From assembly GCA_964019135.1 (NCBI GenBank), contig OZ025265.1, positions 26,635,143 through 26,699,142 of the forward strand: 64,000 nucleotides of DNA, written 5' to 3'. The notes beneath the pieces are model-generated. The model saw nothing but the letters and a program-made list of their open reading frames with translations. It ran no database searches and was not told the DNA's origin. The DNA comes from Arenicola marina (lineage: Eukaryota; Annelida; Polychaeta; Arenicolidae). Positions 1 to 9,900 of the stretch are shown here, piece by piece. Within the stretch, counting starts at the first letter, position 1. Each line of letters begins with the position of its first letter. The position numbers and the translations under genes were made by a program.

Positions 1-1133
1 TAAAGAGGAAGGGACTCAATATACACCCTTGCCGAGTACCAATATTGTTGGTAAACGAGTCGGTAAGACCCTTAGAGGTTTGCACACAGGACTGCAGTTT
101 TGTATACATTGATTGTAACACTTTCATTGTATCACCATGCACTCCCTCACTGTATAGTCTGAACCATAGTTGCTTGTGTGGAACCCTATCGAAAGCTTTC
201 GAAAAATCAATAAATGCGCAGTAGAATCTTCCCCCTGCTTTTGACAAGTACTTTTGAATCATAGCCTGTAGTGTAAAAATTTGATCTACTGTAATCCTCC
301 CCCTGTTGAAGCCAGTTTGTTCCTCAAGAGACTTGTCAGAATCTTCTGCCCATATAACACACCTTTCATTTACAACTTTGGTGAATAATTTAGCCAAGTT
401 GGGTAATAGGGAAATACCCCTGTAATTATTCACACTATTTATAGAACGCGCTTTATGTAACGGAGATATCATGGCTTCACACCAACAGGCAGGGTAATAT
501 CCTGAGCCCATAATCCTATTGAAGATATTCACAAATATTGGTAGCATTACAAACTTGCTTCCCTTAATCATCTCATTCACAATACCATCAATACCAGGCG
601 CCTTTTGATTGGGTAGGTCATTTATGGCTCGACTGACTTCATCATGAGTTATAATCTCATTAAGTATAACTGGCTCATTAGCTTGGCATTTCTCACAATA
701 AGAATCATGATCAGCTAACGTCGCGTCTACATTTTTTTTGTGCATCAGTATCTATATTTGGGTTCCCTGCAAGTAAATTATTAAAGTAGGTTTTCCACAT
801 TGTAGGTGAGATAATGCTGACTGTCTTTTTGTTCCTGAGTTGCCTAATAGCTTTTCAACAAGTTCTTTTGTCCTTCATCTCACTCCTAGGTTTATCCCTC
901 TGTCTGCATCTCCAACTCTCTTTCTTAATAGTGCATAGTCTCTTAAATTTTCTTTTGAAAGCCAAATATTCATCAACACTTTGTTGAGTATTGTTATACC
1001 TGAATACATTTAAAGCATGGTTTCTGCATTTCTTGACACTGGTTAATTCCGCATCCCACCATCTTGTCAAACTACCAGTTACAGGTTGCAGATTGCAGCG
1101 TGATCTCATACCTTCAGCCGCATACTGCAGCAC
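1..1133 (-). pseudogene. Reverse transcriptase part of retrotransposon ORF2
   Basis: The minus strand from about 740 to 1 is open in one frame and carries RT landmarks: LPNQKAPGIDGI near 610-580, NNYRGISLLP near 430-400, the catalytic-aspartate block FYCAFIDFSKAFDRVP near 230-180 and GTRQGCILSPFLF at 40-1. The YADD motif would lie beyond the left edge. The part from 1,133 to 855 (the endonuclease-RT linker) is in another frame and is separated by a stop at 855 and by the T8 run near 735-742, a likely slippage lesion. The enzyme would copy element RNA at a nicked target. It is a fossil here. Confidence 0.85.
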
Positions 1134-1243
1134 CCGAGTTAAGTTGTTTACCGCCTGGTCGATATCACCTTCAGAGAGACTGAATTTAATATTTCTTATA
1201 ACCTCCAGGGAGTTGTCATCTTCTAACCTGCACTTGAAACTTT

Positions 1244-2249
1244 CTAAGTGTGAATCCTTCCATGTAAACTTTTCCCTAAACTTGGTACATACAATACAAT
1301 CATTGTTAGCTGCTGTACTAGGAAAACTAATAGGTAAACTTGCATGTGATCTGGCTCTGTATTACTTAAAACTTTGAGATCAATGTCCCAGTCATAAAAC
1401 ATGTCTGCGGATAACAATACATAATCAATTAAACTACAACCTGTTGGACCAATATAAGTGAAAGACCCTTGAGGGTCACTATTTGACCGGCCAATTAATA
1501 TATGCAAATCTGCTACCTTACAAAAATTGATCCTCGAATAACCAAAGGTGTTAATGGCTACTTTAGAATCTTGTGACTTACGTGGTAAATTGAAGGAGCT
1601 TTCTTGGTACAACTCTTCTAATGGCAATGTTTTAATGAGTCATCTTTGATAAAATCTTCCAGGTTTGCTATTCTCGCACTGAGATCACCTATTACCACTA
1701 TATATGCATGATCATAGTGAAATCTTCTAGAATTTCTATGCAATAATTTACGTTTTGGTATGATGTAGATCCCTCAGGTGGTAAGTATGTAAAACACATT
1801 ATCATGTCATTTGACCAGCCAAAAAATTCATGATGAAGTAGAATAGCGATGACATATTTTGTATTCGTCTCGATAATTCTGATACCTTGACAAAGATATT
1901 CCTTGATAAACAGCACCATTCCACCAGGGGCATGGCCAAAGTGGCTTAATCTCGGAAAATGCTTTAAATAACAAGAGTAATCATGAATATATATTTGGTC
2001 GTTATCTGATACCTCTGCCCATGTCTCACTACAAAATATAATCTCAAATTTAGTAATAAACTTCATAAAATCTGAATCTTGTAGTTTGGAAATTAATCCA
2101 TTGACATTCCAAGAGAGCACAGATATATTTTTACCTGCTGCTGGTGTTATCACTGGTAAGGTGAAATCCAGAGTATCAGAAAGTATCGAATTATTTAGGC
2201 CTATCATGTCAATAATTTCATCATTAAAGTTTTCATTAACCCTTGTCAC
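1244..2249 (-). pseudogene. AP-endonuclease-like part of retrotransposon ORF2
   Basis: Two overlapping minus-strand frames (2,249-1,698 and 1,627-1,244) together form one EEP-fold endonuclease. Landmarks are SVLSWNVNGL (metal and Asn site) near 2,115-2,090, IIFCSETW (catalytic Glu) near 2,040, GGMVLFIK near 1,930, CFTYLPPEGS near 1,790, and IGPTGCSLIDYVLLS near 1,460-1,410 (the SxxDY block). A frameshift between 1,700 and 1,630 breaks the reading frame. In the intact family this domain nicks target DNA. Confidence 0.8.
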
Positions 2250-2404
2250 ACCGCATGAGCGTGCCTCACCCGGGTATGGGCCTTTGCCATTGTCCTATGG
2301 AGATCGGTCTTCATAGCCTGTCATCTGGGTGAGGTTTCCACTGTCATCCAGGGAGTACACATCTCGACCAACGATTAGCTTGTCATACCGAAGCACGACT
2401 CGCC

Positions 2405-3070
2405 TCACGTTTGGTCTATACTTCTCGCGACTTCAACGTGGGGGATTAGCTGCCGACGAATGTCCCTCACCCGGGGGCTGAAGTCCTCGTGGACTTTGAG
2501 GGGCGATCCGCGAAGCATCTTCGCCGCTAAACCCAGGACTTTCTCCTTGACTTTCCACTTTTCGAAGCGAGCGATAATGGGGCGGGTGTTTACATCCGTT
2601 CCGGTCTGTTCCTCACCGCCTCTCGCCGCCTGTTCGCTGGTTCCCATCCTGCGTTGCATCGACCTCTTCTTCCCCAGTCTGTGCACGCGATCTAATTAGA
2701 TTTCTTCTGGTGGAACGTCGAATGTTTGGGCCAGGGTGTTCTTGACCTTATCCTCACATTGCTGCCAGTCTTCGGGTCCCTGGGCCTCCGGAATACCGTG
2801 TATTACCAAGTTATTCCTTCTGCTGAAGTCTTCCTGTTGACTCAGTTGCTTTCGAAGATCAGAGTTGTCCCGTTCGAGCGAACTGACCCGATCCTCAAGA
2901 TCCTGGATCCTGTCCAGCAAGACATATGGGGCATTCCACGGTGGTTGAGACGACGCTCCGGCCACATTACTGAGGCTGCTATACCTTGTGATTCTCGATT
3001 GTTCATCAGGCGCTCTTGTAGAACTGTTTGGCGTCTCGCTTTGGTGGCCCCGGGTTGGACTCAAAGTCAC
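2405..3070 (-). pseudogene. Retrotransposon ORF1 protein, interrupted
   Basis: One minus-strand frame spans 3,070-2,405 with a single in-frame TAA (2,696-2,698) between PPEEI and LDRVHRLGKK. A CAA-to-TAA change is the simplest explanation. The N-terminal half has a heptad-rich coiled coil (LLDRIQDLEDRVSSLERDN) followed by FSRRNNLVIHGIPE. The C-terminal half has RPIIARFEKWKVKEKVL and VHEDFSPRVRDIRRQL. This is the L1-ORF1/transposase-22-like layout of RNA-binding chaperones in many LINEs. Confidence 0.8.
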
Positions 3071-3347
3071 CGCAGGTTAACAGTCGTTTTGCCAGACAGA
3101 ACGTCTTGGCAGGGCTGCTGGCAGGCTCACCCTCGCCAAAGACAGTAGGTTCAGGTTGGCGACCATTGCTGGTGTCTGAATCCATTTCTTGGAGGGTGGC
3201 ACCACACCGCGCTAGTATGAGAGCCAGCACCTTGATCCACTTGCCTGCACCCACGGCAACAATAGCGGGTGGCTTGAAACCGAGCCGCCGTCGTGGCATG
3301 GTAAAAGTTCCGATCCTGGCTCGCCACGTTGTCAGATTTGCGCCCAT
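3006..3347 (-). pseudogene. Retrotransposon leader peptide with 2A-like motif
   Basis: An open frame of 113 codons starts at 3,347. Residues about 89-101 are LLTCGDFESNPGP (3,083-3,045), matching the ribosome-skipping consensus D-(V/I)-E-x-N-P-G-P except for Phe at the V/I position. A hydrophobic stretch (KWIKVLALILA) lies upstream. Thirteen codons after the motif the frame ends at TGA, while the ORF1 frame begins one register away. The element has therefore lost the fusion between leader-2A and ORF1 through an indel between about 3,050 and 3,006. In intact relatives 2A releases the leader from ORF1 during translation. Confidence 0.7.
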
Positions 3348-3370
3348 TTTTTCGCTACGGGATCTCCGAT

Positions 3371-4585
3371 AACTTGGATAATTCCTCGATATGCGAATAA
3401 GACAATCGTGGTTCGCAATAGTTTGGGAAAGACCAAATCTTCAAGAGCGAGTTTCAGTTATGTGTTTTCGTCGTGAGCATGCGAAGTCCCTGTTCCAGTG
3501 ACATAGTCAGCATAGTCTGTTGTGAAATCGGGCATTTCCATCCGCAAGAGAAGAAATGAGATTGGTAACCTTCCATCATGCAACTTGCAACTTGATGATA
3601 AAGAGTTTCGTTTTCTCTTACCGTCCATGCAGAAGCCGAGATCATCATGGTAACGATGACGGTGAAGACAACATTTGCTGCGTCTATCTTTATTAAGTAG
3701 GCTGAGTATGTATTTAATTGATGATTAGTAAGGGCTTATTTACTTCCACCAGACTCATCAATCCTTATTTTCTCTGTTCCAAATGGAGGCTGAGTTTGTA
3801 ATGCCATCCATGAGAAAGAATCCCTATATAAGGCCTGTCTCTGAATATTATTGTGACCTTCTAGATACAGTCAAGTCAAATTGTTTAGGCATGTTTACGC
3901 GAATCGTTGATAACGTCCAATCACATGTGTCAGTGTTAATAACAGCTGTGTGTTAGTAATTGAACTTGCTGCTTATATGGGATCGTTGGCTAATTGTTTA
4001 ATAACACATGTTAATTTCTCACATACTGCTAACGCAATTGTTGCTGTGCATATCAAATGTCTTAGCCGAAAGTTAATTGCGGAAATGCGTATTCTTGCAG
4101 GTTTATCACAACACATTTTAATTTGCATATTCCGATGTTGCAACGGCATATTGCGTGTCAGCAAAAGTCGCTTTATTGCCATGATGACATTCATGTTATA
4201 TTTCCGGTATCAGCACTATATCAGTATTTTAAAGCATGGGCATTCTGCTGCCAAAAGGGTAATTAATCTTCCTTTAAAGAAAGATTTAATATTTCACAAA
4301 GTATTTCATTTCAGTTTGATAGTGGCGTCAGGGATGCTAATCAGCAGTTTAATATTAGCTTATCGTGCCGTAGTGTCCAGCCCGGGTGCAACCTGTCATG
4401 ATGTCACAGCCGACGACAACAAGCAAACGTGTCTGACGTCACCCGGCTGTCGCTCCATGGACTTCATCAACGACGAGAGCATGGGATAGCCCTGCTATAT
4501 ATGAACCATCTCAGCCATCTCAGCCGACCAGATGCCTTTTTCCACAACCCAGATTCTGGCTGCCTGCCTATGTATATGGGCTGCG
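3371..4585. other. No gene recognised
   Basis: AT-rich sequence. A 179-codon open frame on the plus strand (3,950-4,489) has no recognisable domain, no convincing splice sites and ordinary non-coding composition, so I do not call it. Confidence 0.4.
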
Positions 4586-5592
4586 GGCTGGTTTCCGGTT
4601 GCACACTCAAGCCATAACCGGCGGGACGAAAATCATTGTAAAAACTGCGCTCCTGGTAACAGATCTGACCTTATAGCATTGTGTTCCTACATGTTTAGTA
4701 GTTCTGCACCATATTTCGAATTTAAATACCACGAATAACTAATTTCAGTTTTGTCGATTTTATTTTCTTTTCTCAGTGATCGGAGCATTTATTCTATTAT
4801 AAATCTTCGCGGAAATATGAAATGTATCGGCATATAGTACTCTTTTTCGCCGATCCATGCGCTAATTTATAATTGAATTTGGCCAATAAATATATTCACA
4901 TGGCCGACCATATGACAAAAAATATCTGCACTTGGCCGACCATATGACCATAAATATTTGGACATTATCGACATTGCCTTCTTTTAATCAAAGCTACTTA
5001 AGACACTGACACTGCTTGGTTCCCCCCACCCCCCACCACCCCCACCACCCCCCACCCACCCGGCTGGTTCCCGGCTGCACACTCAAACCATAACTGGCGG
5101 GGCGTAAATCATTGTAAAAACTGCGTTCTGGTAACAGATCTGACTTAATAGCATTGTGTTCCTGCATCGTTAGTAGTTCGGCACCATATTTCGAATTCAA
5201 ACACCGCGAATAACTAATTTCAGTTTTGTCGATTTTATTTTTCTCTTCTCAGTGGTCGAAGCATTTATTCTATTCTAAATCTTCGCGGAAATATGAAATG
5301 TATCGGCATATAGTACTCGCCGATCCATGCACTAATTCATAATTGGATTTGGCCAATAAATATATTCACATGGCCGACCATATAACAAGAAATATCTGCA
5401 CATGGCCGATCATAAATATCTTCACGTGGCCGACCATGTGACAAAAAATATCTGCATTTGGCCGACCATATGACCATAAATATCTGCACATTATCGACAT
5501 TGCCTTCTTTTAATCAAAGCTACTTAAGACACTGACACTGCTTGGTTCCCCCCCCCCCACCCCCCACCACCACCTCCACCACCCCCACCCCC
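4586..5592. repeat. Tandem duplication, two copies of about 0.5 kb
   Basis: Copy 1 (4,586-5,061) and copy 2 (5,062-5,592) both begin GGCTGGTTyCCGG and run through the same landmarks: CATTGTAAAAACTGCG, TCGCGGAAATATGAAATG, several GGCCGACCATA phrases and a C/A-rich tail after ACACTGACACTGCTTGG. Copy 2 is longer because the GGCCGACCAT-containing stretch (about 5,360-5,450) has itself expanded. The copies differ by scattered substitutions, so the duplication is not brand new. No coding content is seen. Confidence 0.85.
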
Positions 5593-6440
5593 GTCTCCCG
5601 CAAACGTTCGCGAGACATTTTAGAAAACAAATATTTATAAACTAATATAAGTTTCATAAATTTTATTTTGGAAAACGGTAAGTGTGAAACAAATTGTACA
5701 ACATGTGCCACCTCCATGGAAGCACAATAGATTTTGTTATCTATCTACTTTTCACAAGAAGTTCAAGGTGGAGACAATTAAGGGAGAACCCTAGACCATC
5801 ATAAGCCAGTCTCAGCCTCGTGATTTCTTAAGGCGATATCACTCTGGATCGAGGATCAGTTCACGTCCACTGTTGGGATCAGTATCTACACCACATTCCC
5901 CAGCTGAGGAAGAAGAAGTTGCTTGTGATCAATGTCTTCAGTTTTTTACGCGTGCGCGGAAGAGGAGATATAATATGGTGATCCATTATCCATGCTAATA
6001 TTCCCGAGCTGTGAATACACGAATATGGCGCGAATTACGCCCGAAAAGAAATTATTTTCGTCGTAGCTTCTGAATATCCTATCAGTAGTAGTATTTTGGA
6101 ACATTCCTCACTCGACAAAGGCGCTTGCCGAGCGGCCATTTTGCGTTGCTGGCCCGGAAAACGGCAAATGTTACCCAGGCTTTGCATTATGTAGATTTGG
6201 GTGGCGCAAAATCTGGTTTATGAACACGCTGACGACGAAACGTAATCTGGAACCTTGACGATATACATGATATTTGGATTATCGTGATCCGCCACCCTCG
6301 CTATACTCTTCTGGATCCTTGACGCTGAAGGATGGATTATCACAATCCGATCAAAGCGCTATTCATATAGAACCTCGTCAAAGAAGGAATAGTAGGGAAT
6401 ATGGCGATATATCCGCTATTCAAACTATCCCTAGCCGCTC
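5593..6440. other. No gene recognised; 3' flank of the kinase gene
   Basis: No coding exon is supported. On the minus strand this lies downstream of the kinase stop at 6,733. AATAAA on the minus strand at 5,667-5,662 is a weak candidate poly(A) signal, giving a 3' UTR of about 1.1 kb. Confidence 0.3.
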
Positions 6441-6800
6441 GCGATTACCGCTCTGTGCTTCTGGAACCTGGACAGCAGGAGTCGGGGTTACCGCTCTGTG
6501 CTTCTGGAACCTGGACACTAGGAGTCGGGATTACCGCTCTGTGCTTCTGGAACCTGGACAGCAGGAGTCGGGGTTACCGCTCTGTGCTTCTGGAACCTGG
6601 ACACTAGGAGTCGGGATTACCGCTCTGTGCTTCTGGAACCTGGACACTAGGAGTCGGAATTACCGCTCTGTGCTTCTGGAACCTGGACACTAGGAGTCGG
6701 AATTACCGCTCTGTGCTTCTGGAACCTGGACACTAGGAGTCGGGATTACCGCTCTCTGCTTCTTGAACCGCAACACTAGGAGTGTCGGGATTATCGCTCT
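6441..6800. repeat. 43-bp minisatellite overlapping the kinase stop codon
   Basis: About eight head-to-tail copies of a 43-bp unit that on the plus strand includes CTTCTGGAACCTGGACA and AGGAGTCGGGATTACCG. Most units are near identical; those at the right end are more diverged. On the minus strand the right-hand units encode the last residues of the receptor kinase, and the TAG stop (6,735-6,733) lies within a unit. Because 43 is not a multiple of three, successive units are read in different frames. Confidence 0.9.
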
Positions 6801-6973
6801 GTGATTTTGGAACCTCGACACTGAGGAATAGGTTGATGTAGTTGTGATCCGCCTCTTCCAAAGGACAGGCGGCAGCTGCCTGCTCCAGAATGTCGGAAAT
6901 GACATGGATGATATAGGCGAATCCTGGTCGGTCGTTGGGACATTCATGCCAGCATGTCAGCATCAAATCATAC
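6733..6973 (-). CDS. Receptor kinase last exon: end of kinase domain and tail
   Basis: The acceptor GTTTCAG precedes 6,973 and the TAG stop is at 6,735-6,733. It encodes [18 protein letters not shown] (final kinase helices with the conserved Arg-Pro), then a roughly 50-residue tail. The tail's only tyrosine is in NYINLF, a Y-x-N motif of the kind bound by the GRB2 SH2 domain and comparable in place to the docking site in the MET tail. The last ~30 residues lie in the 43-bp minisatellite. Confidence 0.85.
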
Positions 6974-9900
6974 CTGAAACAACGTTATCCTCATTAGGAG
7001 CATGAATAATAATGACCTTTATTATAGGTCAGTGATCGTCTAACTAGAAGGCGCTGTTATAAATTCAGCGGCGCAGGATTTCGTGAGAGCATAGTTTTCG
7101 ATTTACTCATAGGGACCTGGAAGGGGTAAATGGCGACACGAGACACAGGCATATTTAAAATCGACATTCGACCTTGACCCCCAAATTCCGACACTGATGA
7201 TCTGAAAAAGCGATATCGACACGGATTTTTGGAAACAAGCGACACAGAACGTCGTGAAAAATCGACGTTCGACAATGAGAATTTTGAAAAATCGACACTG
7301 GACACTGGACCCCCTCAACCTCAACAGCCATGCAAAAAATGTCGTTAGTTTGATCAAGAAATATCCTTGATCGTTATCTATCATTAAAATACAACTAATC
7401 GAAATATCAGTTACTGCAGCTGCATGCATACCTGTTGTTGTAATATCATATCTTTATTTTAAGATGTGTACATTAATTTGTATCATAGCGCGCCCCTGTT
7501 GTATGTATAATGAATCATAACGGGCTACAGTGGCAATGTCAGGGGTCGCCCCGCCCCCGTCACCAATCCCCGCCTTTAACGAGAGCATCACCATGATTCC
7601 GTGTCATGATCATTGTGGACCCCATCCCCCCTTATACTTTACCGTTCAATTATTTGTGACTCCCCTACTTTTTATCGAATCTATCCAAAGTGCCTACCCA
7701 AGCCGATATACATTAAGTCAAGGAGAAAAGAAAGTAGATAAATATAAGGTACACACTTGGTTTGGAAGACTCCAACTAAAACCCCACATGGGTCGCTGGC
7801 GTTGGATCCACCCAAATATAAAATGGATGAAACTCGCTATGCGGCATACCAAACTTATTAAAGACCTCCCCCACCCGGACATCCCCCCACCCCTGGGGGA
7901 ACCCCCCCCCCGACAATCCCCCCACCCGGACACCTTCCCCCGAAATCTCCTCCCCGGAAAACTCCCCCTAGGACAAGTCCTCCCTGGACAACTCCCCCCC
8001 GGACAACTTCACCTAGGACAAGTCCTCCCTGGACAACTCCCTCCCGGACAACCCCTCCACCCCCAGAGACAATTTCCCGCATATTGCTACTCACGTCTCC
8101 TGAAAACAGAGAAGCCCCCCCCCCCCCGTAACCCCCTTTCCCCCTAGACAATCCCCACCGGTCCAACCCCAACTCCTGACGACCAATAGTGTGTTGAGCG
8201 TGTGAAGGAGCGCGGCGCTGTCTGTTCTATAACCCGTTAGGTTGCATTATAGATGTGCGCGTTTCACTGAGAAATGCTGTCTCAGCAAGCTCACAATAAA
8301 ACCTGGGCCTCCATAGCTTTAGGCTGATGGTTACTGGCGTTACATTTCACTTGTGTAACTTACAAAGCTCCGACGTATTATTGAGACCCTGCGGATCTCA
8401 AGGGCTGGGAGGTGTGTGTGTGTGAGGGGGGGGGGGGGTAGGCTCGCCACGTAATACTGCAGGAAATAAATGGTGCAATTGCGGGTGTGTTTCCAGGGTG
8501 TGGTTATCGTCCGGGGGCAATTGCTCGGAGGGGAATTGTCTAGGGTGGGGAGCGGTGTACGGGGCAATTGCTCTGAGAGGAATTGAGAGGGGGTGGAGTG
8601 AGGGGGGGGGGGGCGTCCGCGTGGCAATTGCCCGGAAGGAGTTGTCGTGGTAGGGAATTGTCCTAGGGGAAGTTGGCCGGGGAGTGGATTGTCGGTGGGT
8701 GGGGGGAGGAGGTATTTCGGGGGGAGTGGCCTCGGGGGGAACTTACCGGAGAAGAGTTGTCCTAGAGGTCAATTGTCCAAGGGGGGGGGGGAGAGGGTTG
8801 TTGAGGGGGAGTTGTCTCGGGGGGGAGTTGTCCGAAGGGGACTTGTCCTAGGAGGAATTGTCCGGGAGGGGAATTGTCGGCGGGGGGGGGGGTTTCCCGC
8901 GGGGAGTTGTCCGGGCGGGGGATGTCTGGGGGGAACTGACCAGGTGGGGGGGGGGGGGGGGATTGTCCGGGCGGAGTTGTCCTTCTCCCGGAAAGGAGTA
9001 CGTGCAAGTTGGCAACACACAACTTCACCGTCACGTAGGCCTAGCGCCATGGTTGTATTGCACATGCAAAAATACGATAGGGCGGTCCCGCAGTCACCGT
9101 ATTTGGTCAGACAATTACGTGTAGTTAGTAAGTAACAAGGAAAACAACGTATTATTTTGGGCGGACGGATCACGACAGGATGCAAAGACCAATTCATCAC
9201 ATGTCGAGTCGCTCTGTGGTGGTAGCTATAGAGACGGATGTGTCGGGTGGGGCGGGGCTAGAGGGAGGGTACAGGACCGGTTGTGAGGTATGACGTCAAC
9301 AGTTATTAGAGAAACCAGTTAGTGGCGATGGGTGGTTGAGTCACAATTGCTCTTGCCATGTGAATCGTGAATGAAAATATTACTCATTATATTAATTGAG
9401 GGGAGAAAGTACCAGGAATGCTTGAAGATTGGCGATTAGCGGTTTGCAATTTTTGGGGATCGTTATCTGTATAATTCCGGGTTCAGCGAGAAGACCCTTT
9501 GCCTATTTACCGCGATCCGTTAAAGCAATCTGTGATTTCCTCGATATTCGCAATATAAACTTGAAAGGTTTTTTTTTGCGCCGGGCTCTGGAGCAGTCTT
9601 CATCTTAGAGATTCGATATATCCCTCCCTATTTCTTGGAGATCAGCGATCCAGAGGAGGTGTCCCCCCTCCCCCCCCCCCCTCCCCCCCACTTAAATTAT
9701 TCCTTTCGTACGGAAGCCGCGATCAAATCGTGTCTCATTTCCGTTATCGATAATAAAGGGTTCGATTTTAGTTGATTCAATTTGTCATACTGTGAGAATC
9801 CACATCTGTATAGACTACCCAACATAAAATAAATGAAATATGTACTCAGGACAAGGTTTTATATATGCTGGTGTTGGAGACGAACATTTATATGTAAAAC

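Larger units (their letters stand above)
1..3370 (-). mobile_element. APE-type non-LTR retrotransposon, decayed, 3' end beyond window
   Basis: Reading the minus strand, a leader peptide ending in a 2A-like motif, an ORF1 with coiled coil, an apurinic-type endonuclease and a reverse transcriptase follow in the usual LINE order from 3,347 down to 1. The element continues past the left edge, so its 3' end is not seen. It cannot be active: ORF1 has an in-frame TAA near 2,697, the leader and ORF1 are in different frames, and ORF2 changes frame near 1,650-1,700 and at the run of eight T near 740. The clade (CR1, L2 or relative) cannot be settled by eye. Elements of this class with 2A peptides are known from sea urchin, amphioxus and molluscs. 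The left and right ends are set by the last recognisable protein; no target site duplication was found. Confidence 0.85.

Noticed and set aside
3950..4489. 179-codon plus-strand frame
   Set aside because: No recognisable domain, no homologous feel, and no splice sites or promoter; length is within chance for AT-poor stops here.
8647..9200. Gly- or Pro-rich frames on both strands
   Set aside because: Produced by the G-rich minisatellite and poly-G runs.
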